Assembly (NCBI GenBank): GCA_012031965.1
Contig: JAAUSC010000054.1
Span: forward strand, 1-36,479
Direction of reading: 5' to 3'
From: Scytonema sp. RU_4_4
GTDB taxonomy: Bacteria; Cyanobacteriota; Cyanobacteriia; Cyanobacteriales; Nostocaceae
DNA length: 36,479 nucleotides
The position numbers and the translations under genes were made by a program. A model generated the notes under the pieces. That model was given only the letters and a program-made list of their open reading frames with translations. It did not search any database and was not told the DNA's origin. This document shows, piece after piece, positions 1 through 7,066 of the stretch (positions are counted from its first letter, which is position 1; every line of letters begins with the position of its first letter).

Positions 1-36
1 GCTTCTGCTGCTTTAGCTAAAAATCAAATGAGTTGA
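1..36 (+). CDS. possible C-terminal end of an upstream gene (partial)
   Basis: Frame 1 is open from the window edge and reads ASAALAKNQMS before a TGA at 34-36. An alanine-rich tail of this sort could be the end of a protein that starts outside the window. With only eleven codons visible this cannot be told from chance, and nothing about function can be said. Confidence 0.2.
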   Translation, partial: ASAALAKNQMS

Positions 37-87
37 AGCAGCACCAAAGAGGGAAAATATTTTTGAGCCTCTTGATCAAGATATTCA

Positions 88-1248
88 ATGAAAACCTACG
101 ACTGGATTGTTGTTGGTGCGGGTATTACGGGTGCTGCACTCGCCTACGAACTGGTAAAAAAAAGCTGCAAAGTGCTTTTACTAGAGCAATATGCAACGCC
201 ACATAACGCGACTCGTTATAGTTATGGTGGTTTAGCCTTTTGGTCTGGTACCACTCCACTGACTCGCCAATTGTGCGACGAGGGTATTGCACGTCACCGC
301 ATTTTGTCGGAAGAGTTGGACGCTGATACCGAGTTCCGGGAACTAGACTTATTGTTAACCATTTCCGTCGATACAGATCCAGCAAGCGCAGTGGAGTCCT
401 ACACTCGTTTTGTAATCCCTCCAAAATTACTTAGTGTCAAAGAAGCCTGTGAATTAGAACCTCTGTTGAATCAAGAGGCGATCGCCGGTGCTTTAACTAT
501 CAAACACGGTCATATCCACCCTGAAAAAACTGCTCAAGCTTACATTAACGCCTTTTTGCGTGCAGGCGGCGAAATGGAGATTACCCAAGTCGTGCAAATA
601 TTGCAAAGAGCAGTGACAACAGTACAAGAGACATACTACGGTGCTAACACTGTCGTGTGTGCTGGTGGACTGAGCCGACAACTGCTACAATTATCAGGCA
701 TTTCCACCAGCCTGTATTTCACTCACGCAGAAATGATTGAAACTCCACCTGTAGATGTACATCTGCGTACCCTAGTCATGCCCGCAAATCTAAAAAGGTT
801 CCAATTAGAAGCAGATTCCGCTAAAAATGATGAATTATGGAACCAATCAGGTCTTGAGTTAGTACCACCTATCTTAGATGCAGGCGCAGTTCAATTTCGA
901 GATGGTAGTTTTCGCCTTGGTCAAGTGAGCCGCGCCATCACAGATCCTCACGCCAATATTGACTCAAAGCAAAGCGAAGCCGAGTTAAGAGCAAGCATCG
1001 GAAAAATTTTGCCAAAATTAAACGATTTACCAGGAACTTGGCACCATTGTGTGGTGTCATTCAGTAGTGATGCACTTCCCTTAATTGGTGTGGTTCCAGA
1101 GCGCGAAAGCCTTCACGTTTTTTCTGGTTTTAGTAATCCTCTTGTTATTGTGCCTCCTCTGGCACAACGTTTTGTTAATTGGCTCTTTGGAATGGAAGAC
1201 GAAATAATTACCAAATTATCCCCCGTTCGCTTCCAAAATTTTTTGTAG
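88..1248 (+). CDS. FAD-dependent oxidoreductase, DAO (D-amino acid/glycine oxidase-like) family
   Basis: The 386-residue protein opens with a Rossmann dinucleotide fold: G10-x-G12-x-x-G15 after a hydrophobic strand, and E33 at the end of the second strand to bind the FAD ribose. The C-terminal part has the usual DAO closing element (SSDALPLIGVVPE followed by HVFSGFSNP), which contacts the flavin. Length is normal for the family, which oxidises amino acids or other secondary or tertiary amines in the cytosol. The substrate cannot be read from the sequence. The ATG has only a weak ribosome site. The gene stands alone on the plus strand, about 1.4 kb from the cyanophycinase gene on the other strand, so a link to amino acid turnover is possible but is inference. 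Family assignment is firm; specific function is open. Confidence 0.85.
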   Translation: MKTYDWIVVGAGITGAALAYELVKKSCKVLLLEQYATPHNATRYSYGGLAFWSGTTPLTRQLCDEGIARHRILSEELDADTEFRELDLLLTISVDTDPASAVESYTRFVIPPKLLSVKEACELEPLLNQEAIAGALTIKHGHIHPEKTAQAYINAFLRAGGEMEITQVVQILQRAVTTVQETYYGANTVVCAGGLSRQLLQLSGISTSLYFTHAEMIETPPVDVHLRTLVMPANLKRFQLEADSAKNDELWNQSGLELVPPILDAGAVQFRDGSFRLGQVSRAITDPHANIDSKQSEAELRASIGKILPKLNDLPGTWHHCVVSFSSDALPLIGVVPERESLHVFSGFSNPLVIVPPLAQRFVNWLFGMEDEIITKLSPVRFQNFL

Positions 1249-1423
1249 CGTCTATAATAAAAACTAATGATTTAAGTAACTTGCTACAAGTACTTAGCGA
1301 AACAGATGTTGCTTTTTCTAGCACTCACGGCTTTGAATAGACATCTCCAAAATAGAAGCGTTCTGTGGTAAAAGAGTATAAAATTATCTTTTATACCAAT
1401 TGTTAAGTCTTATTTAATACCCT

Positions 1424-2194
1424 TTATTTCAGAGACTGCTCAACTTGCTGTTTGGTATCAATTTGTTCTGAAGCCAAAATTTCTGCTGCTTCCTGTAAAA
1501 GGTGATTCTGTTCCTTTTGAATTTCTTCTAGTCGAGTAGAAATTTCTACCAATCTTTGTTGCTTTTCTTGGCAAATTTGCGTAGAAAGTGAAGGTAGGAC
1601 TGTTGATATGTGATCAGTTGTTTTCGTATCTGTCAGTTGTTTAACAGCAAAGCGACTCACTTTGGTGAACGATACAAAGCTAACTTTTACAAGAGCTTGA
1701 AGTAATTTGAAAGGAACTTGCAAAAGCGACAAACTAGTTGACTCAATTATGCGACCGATTGCCTTAATAAGGCTCCAAATGACAGCAAGAACAAAAAGCA
1801 GAATCACTAAACTGATGATAGGGTGGTTAGCTGCCCAAGCGAGAATTTGAACAAGCCGCAAAAGTGTAGGATATTGCTCAAACCAATCATCCATAGCAGA
1901 AAAAATAACTGTTTCAACTGCTACCAGTGTTGTATTCTTTACTTGTTCAGCTGATTGGAATGTCTGTTCAACAGAAGCTTTAGCTTGTTCAAGGGTTGTC
2001 GTAACTGTATCAACAGCCCGACTAGTAGCTTGAGATGCTGTTCTCTGCCAAGACTCCCCAATTTGTTGCGTTGATTGAGTTACATAATTAACACCCTGGT
2101 TCATAAAATCTTTCGTCTGCTGAAAATGTTGAAAAACTTTTTCAGGTAGATTTCTATAAAGATAAAAATCAGAAATTTTATCTAGAAATGCCAT
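1424..2194 (-). CDS. membrane-anchored coiled-coil protein of unknown function
   Basis: I do not recognise a named family. From the ATG at 2194 the product is 256 residues (MAFLDKISDF...). An in-frame TTG ten codons upstream would also work, but neither start has a clear ribosome site. The N-terminal half is rich in Q, T, S and A with helical heptad character (QSTQQIGESWQR, TTTLEQAKASVEQTF), in the manner of apolipoprotein or LEA-type helices. One strong membrane segment follows (HPIISLVILLFVLAVIWSLI), then an amphipathic stretch rich in L, V and F. The last 60 residues are a charged coiled coil (LEEIQKEQNHLLQEAAEILA). This suggests an inner- or thylakoid-membrane protein with two soluble helical arms. 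It is monocistronic. Confidence 0.65.
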   Translation of the reverse strand: MAFLDKISDFYLYRNLPEKVFQHFQQTKDFMNQGVNYVTQSTQQIGESWQRTASQATSRAVDTVTTTLEQAKASVEQTFQSAEQVKNTTLVAVETVIFSAMDDWFEQYPTLLRLVQILAWAANHPIISLVILLFVLAVIWSLIKAIGRIIESTSLSLLQVPFKLLQALVKVSFVSFTKVSRFAVKQLTDTKTTDHISTVLPSLSTQICQEKQQRLVEISTRLEEIQKEQNHLLQEAAEILASEQIDTKQQVEQSLK

Positions 2195-2224
2195 AAAGTA
2201 TTTTACAACGGACACTGAAAGCAA

Positions 2225-2631
2225 GATGATTAACTTGATTCAATGTAAGCAGAAATTTTTCCAGTTAATTGTAAACTTTGGATAATAGACATTCTATCCC
2301 CAGATAGAAGCGCATACTTTCAAGAAACACAGGGGTGTAAGGGTGTAGGGAAAAAGAGTGTTTTTTCCATTCGTAGCGGGTGGTGCGCCGCCAGTGGGGC
2401 TGCTCCTAAGAAACACATTTTATAATCCATGCCCAGTAAGGATTTGAGGTTTTCAAGATGAATGTGTTTCTTTCATATGTTGCGGGAGCGATCGCCGCGC
2501 CCGTGAGAGGCTCTTAAGAAACAAGTCAGAAGGGAAGAAGATTTGACTTGTTTCTTCTATACGGTCAAAACACCCAAGCCATCAATTTTTACGAACTATT
2601 TTGGTTCAAGCTACCCATGCTTTGGCTTGCA
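2225..2631. other. intergenic stretch with two hairpins and repeat-like GC-rich patches
   Basis: No gene is supported. The stretch contains a 12-base inverted repeat (2408-2419 with 2461-2472), a better 13-base hairpin (2516-2528 with 2544-2556), and a HIP1 site near 2487 set in GC-rich sequence unlike the AT-rich surroundings. The middle part resembles the small palindromic repeats scattered through Nostocales genomes. Confidence 0.55.
2516..2556 (-). terminator. hairpin downstream of cphB, likely terminator
   Basis: The arms AAGAAACAAGTCA (2516-2528) and its exact complement (2544-2556) form a 13-bp stem with a 15-base loop about 75 bases past the cyanophycinase stop codon. On the minus strand the 3' arm ends in a T-rich run (TGTTTCTT) but there is no long uridine tract, so terminator function is probable rather than certain. 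Confidence 0.45.
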
Positions 2632-3483
2632 CTAAGATTTACCTTGCTGCCCAGTAGGGACAGTTGTTACAGTGCGACTATCTAAGATAGGCTTGCGTGT
2701 TTTCAGGTCAAATTTGTATCCGTGTGGCAAGATATGAAGCCTTGCTCCGCAAACTGCCAAAGGTTCATCCTTCAAAATGTCGTCAACGTTGCTGTGCATA
2801 ACCTCTGAATCATCAACAACCGTAATACAACCTTCACCAATGACTTCAAACTCATTATTGGTCACCACCATCGCTGTGTTCTCATCAATACCAAATCCCA
2901 AGACAACAGGCTGCTGTGCTAGAGCCGCAACTAGGCGTCCTAAGCGTCCGCGTTGAGAGAAATGCTGGTCTATCACCACTCCTGGTAGAAAAGCCAAACC
3001 AGGACCTAATTGGACAATTTCCATTCGAGGGTTTGTCTCGGAGTCGCCTTCCACAATCATCACGTCTGGCATGACAGCGGCTCCCGCGCTTGTCCCTCCT
3101 ACAACTATACCTTCAGAGAAGCGTTTGTGTATAGCTGCATCTAGTTCAGTATCCTTAAGAACATTCGTAATCCGAGCTTGATCTCCTCCAGTAAAAAATA
3201 CACCAGTAGCTTTCTCAATCGCTTCTAACGCTGTAGATGAGGATGCATCTTCACGGGTTTCAGTATCAACTATACGAACATCTTCGGCACCTAGCCGTTC
3301 AAATACTCTAATATAATTCTCTCCTACTTCTCTTGGCAGCTCTGTTGCAGCCGTCATTATGACGAGCCTAGCTTTTGTACTCCCAGCGCGGCGAATAAAT
3401 TCCCGAAGAATGTGGCAATCTGCCTCTTTATCTTCCGCTCCCCCAATAATGACTAATTGTCGCCTAATTTCACTAGCTACCAC
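2632..3483 (-). CDS. cphB: cyanophycinase (peptidase family S51)
   Basis: Cyanophycinase is a cytosolic serine exopeptidase that cuts the nitrogen reserve polymer cyanophycin (multi-L-arginyl-poly-L-aspartate) into beta-Asp-Arg dipeptides. The 283-residue protein has the usual length. The nucleophile elbow GGTSAGAAVM places the catalytic serine at residue 132, the same number as in the characterised Synechocystis enzyme. Other family blocks are VIIGGAEDKE near the N-terminus, FFTGGDQARI (96-105) and GFGIDENTAMVV. The start is a GTG with AGGAG about ten bases upstream. The gene lies on the strand opposite cphA2, separated by two small genes, so polymer breakdown and synthesis are encoded together but not in one operon. 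Confidence 0.95.
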   Translation of the reverse strand: MVASEIRRQLVIIGGAEDKEADCHILREFIRRAGSTKARLVIMTAATELPREVGENYIRVFERLGAEDVRIVDTETREDASSSTALEAIEKATGVFFTGGDQARITNVLKDTELDAAIHKRFSEGIVVGGTSAGAAVMPDVMIVEGDSETNPRMEIVQLGPGLAFLPGVVIDQHFSQRGRLGRLVAALAQQPVVLGFGIDENTAMVVTNNEFEVIGEGCITVVDDSEVMHSNVDDILKDEPLAVCGARLHILPHGYKFDLKTRKPILDSRTVTTVPTGQQGKS

Positions 3484-3848
3484 AGTAGAGGCTCCTGATA
3501 TGAGTTATTTATTTCTATAAAACATGATGATTATCAAGGAAAAAACATCCATTTGGTAGATTATAATACAAAAAAATAAGGCTTATTATAGTAGTGCTTA
3601 ACAATAAAATGTTTCTGTGTGAGAAAAAAGAGTAAAATAACGACTCTTTGTTGACATCAAGTGAAAACAAATAAAGAAGTCAAAAGTCCAAAACAATTTA
3701 ACTGTTCTAACTTTTGACCAAAAGAAGGCTTGTATTGACTTTTTTATAAGTCTTGAATGCAACGTTTACAATTTACAAGCCTCCAAAGACATTCTCTAGA
3801 GACTTTACTGTGTTGACTAGTTCTTTAAATGAATTGACTTGGTGTTAG
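3484..3848. other. AT-rich upstream region of cphB
   Basis: No gene is supported in these 365 bases. They are strongly AT-rich, follow the 3' end of the 101-codon gene, and must hold the cphB promoter if cphB is transcribed separately. I saw no convincing -35/-10 pair or GTA-N8-TAC (NtcA) site. Confidence 0.5.
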
Positions 3849-4127
3849 TTAACCATTACTTACTTCTTTGTCATCAGTCTTGACCCATTCCGAATATAAA
3901 TCTTCCTTGATTGAAGTTGTTTGATGGCTATCGTTTTGGTTGGAAACGAGTACTTTGAGGGTTGTTTGGTAAGCATTATTCACTAGCTCATGACCGTAAC
4001 CTATCACGACACCAGACTCGCGTGTTTTTTGATGAATCGCACAATCGCCAACAGTAAGCATAATTACTAGCTTGTTGTTGAATTTAATGTATTTTTTGTA
4101 TTGTTCTCTGAGTGTTAAATTAGTCAC
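3849..4127 (-). CDS. small conserved-looking protein of unknown function
   Basis: Not recognised. The frame is open from a TTG at 4154, but a GTG at 4127 has AAAGGA at good spacing, giving about 92 residues (VTNLTLREQYKKYIKF...). A further ATG at 4061 would give 70 residues starting MLTVGDCAIH. The core (GDCAIHQKTRESGVVIGYGHE, then LKVLVSN, then EDLYSEWV) looks like a compact beta-rich fold, as in small cyanobacterial hypothetical proteins. There is no signal peptide or membrane segment. It sits between cphB and another small gene, all on the minus strand, with gaps of 300 bases or more, so each is probably transcribed separately. Any role in cyanophycin metabolism is only suggested by position. 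Confidence 0.6.
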   Translation of the reverse strand: MTNLTLREQYKKYIKFNNKLVIMLTVGDCAIHQKTRESGVVIGYGHELVNNAYQTTLKVLVSNQNDSHQTTSIKEDLYSEWVKTDDKEVSNG

Positions 4128-4214
4128 ATCATCCTTTTGAAGGATGTTTGTCAAGAAATATTAACAAATTTAATTGTATCTAAAGGTAGATGAAAAATAT
4201 GATTTTTTGGTATT

Positions 4215-4257
4215 ACTTACGCACCATCTGCTAGAAACCCGGTTTCTTTGCGTAAGT
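4215..4257. repeat. nested palindromic repeat
   Basis: The outer arms ACTTACGCA (4215-4223) and TGCGTAAGT (4249-4257) enclose inner arms GAAACC (4234-4239) and GGTTTC (4241-4246). A double-stemmed foldback of this kind is typical of small dispersed repeats in filamentous cyanobacteria; whether it recurs elsewhere in this genome cannot be seen here. Confidence 0.5.
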
Positions 4258-4378
4258 CCTGTTTAGAATTAGTACCTTTCTTGAAAAAATTTTATTAATA
4301 ATCGTCAAGACAGCATACACCAGCACACAATTCATAACGACTTCTTAATTTTCATCAAAAATGTCTTATGTAGAAATG

Positions 4379-4413
4379 AAAAAACCTCCCGATTTTAATA
4401 ACGTATCAGGAGG
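4379..4413 (-). terminator. rho-independent terminator of the 75-codon gene
   Basis: Read on the minus strand, CCTCCTGAT pairs with ATCGGGAGG (nine pairs, one of them T-G), with an eleven-base loop and a run of six T directly after the stem. It lies about 60 bases past the stop codon of the small gene at 4472-4699. Stem plus T-run is the textbook arrangement. Confidence 0.8.
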
Positions 4414-4471
4414 CTTACCTCAGTGAATGCCGCTTACTATTTATCGTAATTGTGGCGTTCTATGTCCAACG

Positions 4472-4699
4472 CTAAACACTCAATTCTTCTGAACATTTAC
4501 TCACCTGTTTCTCAAACAGTAAGTCGCATAAGAAAGAACGTGCTTGTTCTAGAGAGAAATGCCTAGGTTTACCTTGAAATACGATTTGATACTCGTGATT
4601 GTCTGGACCCTCTCCATATCCAGAAATAAGCTTGCGATGAAAAGCTTCCTCAGCAAGATGCTGTACTTCTTTTGTGAGAACAGCTTCTGCGCTACTCAT
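4472..4699 (-). CDS. small soluble protein of unknown function (75 aa)
   Basis: Not recognised. The 75-residue product (MSSAEAVLTKEVQHLAEEAF...) has no signal peptide or membrane segment. It reads as helix, short strand pair (HEYQIVFQGKPRHFSL), helix (EQARSFLCDLLFEKQ). The ATG is well supported by AAGGAG nine bases upstream, and an intrinsic terminator follows, so it is probably a real single-gene transcript. It is divergent from cphA2 with 388 bases between them. Two cysteines (C58 and C69) lie near the C-terminus. No function can be assigned. Confidence 0.65.
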   Translation of the reverse strand: MSSAEAVLTKEVQHLAEEAFHRKLISGYGEGPDNHEYQIVFQGKPRHFSLEQARSFLCDLLFEKQVSKCSEELSV

Positions 4700-4828
4700 A
4701 CTTGCCGTCTCCTTAGTGCTTCCTAGTATTTACTATTTATAAAATTGATTAGTATTTAATTGCACCTTTCAAAGGTTATATATTCAGCCATTAGTAAATG
4801 GTAAAGGTTTTAATTTGATTTTTCTGTC

Positions 4829-4850
4829 ATTTTAACATTATTTTAACATT
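4829..4850 (+). promoter_or_regulatory. tandem 11-mer, possible activator (Pho-box-like) site upstream of cphA2
   Basis: ATTTTAACATT occurs twice in a row (4829-4839, 4840-4850). The 11-base period is one helical turn, and the core TTTAACAT is close to the cyanobacterial Pho box unit (PyTTAAPyPyT/A, repeated every 11 bases). The second copy touches the -35 element. A third unit (CTTGGTAA from 4853) is degenerate. The match is suggestive only. Confidence 0.35.
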
Positions 4851-4877
4851 GACTTGGTAACATTACTTAACTATACC
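4849..4877 (+). promoter_or_regulatory. sigma70-type promoter, likely of cphA2
   Basis: TTGACT (4849-4854) and TATACC (4872-4877) are separated by 17 bases, the ideal spacing, and point toward cphA2. This predicts an untranslated leader of about 205 bases. Confidence 0.5.
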
Positions 4878-5087
4878 TTTAGATAGCTGCAAATCTTAGC
4901 AATAAGAGTATAACTAGCTAGTGTAGGCGTTGCGATTAATGCTCCCATGTTAAGCGTAATGCATAAGTTTAGCATAGGCTTTAGCCATCGCTTACCAAAC
5001 AGTACTAAATTCATAGACAGCAAATACGTCTGGGGAGACGCTAGTATTTGTCTAGATTCCAGGGTGTTTAGCCAGAGGTTATAGTCA

Positions 5088-6998
5088 ATGGTTCAAGACA
5101 AAATCGCCGATACGGTTCGCGTTAATGCAAGAAAAACTGATGCATTTGATATCTTCAAATTCAAGCATTACATAGGACCAAATCCCTACTTAGAAACAGG
5201 GGCACTAGTATTTGATTTTGCTCTAACTGGGTTTACAAGACCTCTGCCTATTGAGGATTACGTCTCAATTATTGGCGATCGCTACCCACATCTAGCCGAC
5301 GAAACATTTGATTCTTATGCTCATCTGTTTGCCCGTACCGTGTCAGAAGTAGGAAAGCTAGATATGGGTTTGCATCTTGAGCGTTGGAATGTCAAGCCAT
5401 ATGAAACTTATGCGACAATTAGCATACAATCACTTCACGAACGTACGACTCGGGGTGTCCTTTACTTTGTTTGGGATTGGTTTGAAGCCATAACCCAAGA
5501 CAAAGAGATTGCCTTTGAGGAACGACTTTCAACCTTTCAAAGTAAATTTCGGTTATCTGTCTACGGTGGTCCCACAGTCTACGCTTTATTGCGTACAGCT
5601 GACACAAAAGGCATTCCCACCTTTTACTTATGGGATGAAGGACTAACCCAGTATGGATACGGAAAAAAACAGGTTCGCGGTGTCGCAACGACATTTGACT
5701 GTGATAGCCATTTAGATTCAGACTTCACCACGCGCAAAGATGACTGCAAAGCATTTTTAAAAACTTTGGGTTTTCCAGTGCCGAAGGGTGATATTGTCGT
5801 TTCTGTGAGGGAAGCTCTTGCAGCAGCAGCAGACATTGGCTACCCAGTCGCAGTCAAGCCCGTAGCTGGTCATAAAGGAATTGGAGTCACCGCTGAAGTA
5901 CGAGATGAGTACGAATTGGAATCTGCTTTTAGAAGGGCACTTGAGGCAATTCCAGAAAACGAGCCAATCCGAGTTATTGTTGAGAAAAGCATTACTGGGT
6001 CAGACTTCCGGTTGTTGTGCGTTAATGGCAGATTTGTTGCTGCTACTGAACGTCGTCCTGCATGGGTTGTGGGTGACGGATACTCAACCATTGAAGAGTT
6101 AATCCGAGACGAAAACCGAAAACCTAGACGTCTGGATACACCCACCTCGCCTATGGCTAAAATTCAGTGCGATGAAGCGATGGAACAGTATCTTGAACAA
6201 CAAGGCTTATCATTGGACAGCGTTCTTGATAAAGACCAAAAGGTTTATCTTCGCAAAGTTGCAAATCTTTCAGCTGGAGGTGTGAGCATTGATGCAACTC
6301 GCACTGTTCATCCCGACAATATTATTTTGGCACAAGACATTGCCCAACACTTCCGCCTTGTTTGCTTGGGGATTGATGTCATTGCTCGAAATCTGAATGA
6401 ATCTTGGAAGTCTGGCGACTTGTCCATCCTAGAAATCAACGCCGCACCTGGTATTTTAATGCATCTTAACCCTGCTATAGGTGAAAGCGTTGATGTACCC
6501 TCACACATTTTGGAAACCTTTTATCAATTGGACACAGATGCCAGAATACCAATAATCACATTCAACCACATCTCGATTCACGAAATTCAAGAAACAATTG
6601 ACCATATTCTTTTACAACACCCCGACTGGACAATAGGCGCTGTCTGTCGTGATGGTACTTTCATAAATCGCTCAGAAAAAATCTTGAGTAAGGACTACAA
6701 CACCAACGTTCTCTCTTTGTTGCGTAATCCCAAACTTGACTTGCTGATTGCTGAATACAAAGAAGATATTTTGGAGAAGGAAGGAATGTTTTACTACGGG
6801 AGTAACATGGTAGTTTTAAACAATCCTACCGAAATCGAGATGGTCCTAGCGCGGGACGTTTTTGATGGTTCAACTGTTGTTATTAGAAATGGAGACAATA
6901 TTTCTGTTAGACGCAAGGGTTTAATTGAAGAATATACTCTTGGTGTAGATGAACCATTTACACGGGTTTATTTGAAGGAAATTGGTACAGTTTTGTGA
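5088..6998 (+). CDS. cphA2: cyanophycin synthetase, short CphA2 type
   Basis: At 636 residues this is far shorter than CphA1 (about 875-900). Residues 1-160 match the CphA N-terminal domain. The ATP-grasp domain follows, with GYGKKQVRGVATTF (190-203), the ATP lysine block KPVAGHKGIGV (257-267), GSDFRLLCVNGRFVA (304-318) and the metal-binding LEINAAPG (448-455). After residue 480 comes a remnant of the Mur-ligase-like half. Where CphA1 has the P-loop GTNGKTTT, this protein has ITFNHISIHEI (490-500), so arginine-adding ATP binding is lost, and most of the remaining domain is missing. Characterised CphA2 enzymes of this architecture polymerise beta-Asp-Arg dipeptides, the product of cyanophycinase encoded 1.6 kb away. 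The ATG has AGAGG about eleven bases upstream. A 12-base direct repeat (6991-7002, 7003-7014) spans the stop codon. Confidence 0.9.
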   Translation: MVQDKIADTVRVNARKTDAFDIFKFKHYIGPNPYLETGALVFDFALTGFTRPLPIEDYVSIIGDRYPHLADETFDSYAHLFARTVSEVGKLDMGLHLERWNVKPYETYATISIQSLHERTTRGVLYFVWDWFEAITQDKEIAFEERLSTFQSKFRLSVYGGPTVYALLRTADTKGIPTFYLWDEGLTQYGYGKKQVRGVATTFDCDSHLDSDFTTRKDDCKAFLKTLGFPVPKGDIVVSVREALAAAADIGYPVAVKPVAGHKGIGVTAEVRDEYELESAFRRALEAIPENEPIRVIVEKSITGSDFRLLCVNGRFVAATERRPAWVVGDGYSTIEELIRDENRKPRRLDTPTSPMAKIQCDEAMEQYLEQQGLSLDSVLDKDQKVYLRKVANLSAGGVSIDATRTVHPDNIILAQDIAQHFRLVCLGIDVIARNLNESWKSGDLSILEINAAPGILMHLNPAIGESVDVPSHILETFYQLDTDARIPIITFNHISIHEIQETIDHILLQHPDWTIGAVCRDGTFINRSEKILSKDYNTNVLSLLRNPKLDLLIAEYKEDILEKEGMFYYGSNMVVLNNPTEIEMVLARDVFDGSTVVIRNGDNISVRRKGLIEEYTLGVDEPFTRVYLKEIGTVL

Positions 6999-7039
6999 AG
7001 TATTTTGTGAAGTATTAAGGGCTGTTGTTTGATGTTTAG

Positions 7040-7062
7040 TGACAGTCGCTTTCTGACTATCA
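7040..7062. terminator. weak hairpin between convergent genes
   Basis: TGACAGTC (7040-7047) faces GACTATCA (7055-7062) with one mismatch, and GATTTTA follows on the plus strand. It lies in the 68-base gap where cphA2 converges with the repeat-protein gene, so it may end transcripts from either side, but the stem is weak. Confidence 0.3.
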
Positions 7063-7066
7063 GATT

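Larger units (their letters stand above)
4155..4471. other. AT-rich intergenic stretch with a nested palindrome and a terminator
   Basis: No gene. It holds a nested inverted repeat at 4215-4257 and the intrinsic terminator at 4381-4413; the rest is featureless AT-rich DNA. Confidence 0.5.
4700..5087. other. divergent regulatory region between the 75-codon gene and cphA2
   Basis: No gene. It holds a consensus-like promoter for cphA2 (4849-4877), an exact tandem 11-mer next to it (4829-4850), and a patch at about 4920-5000 with a different, repeat-like composition. No GTA-N8-TAC NtcA site was found by eye. Confidence 0.5.

Noticed and set aside
4700-5087. NtcA site (GTA-N8-TAC) upstream of cphA2
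   Set aside because: Searched by eye on both strands; candidates such as GTAACATTACTTAA do not have the second half-site at the right distance.
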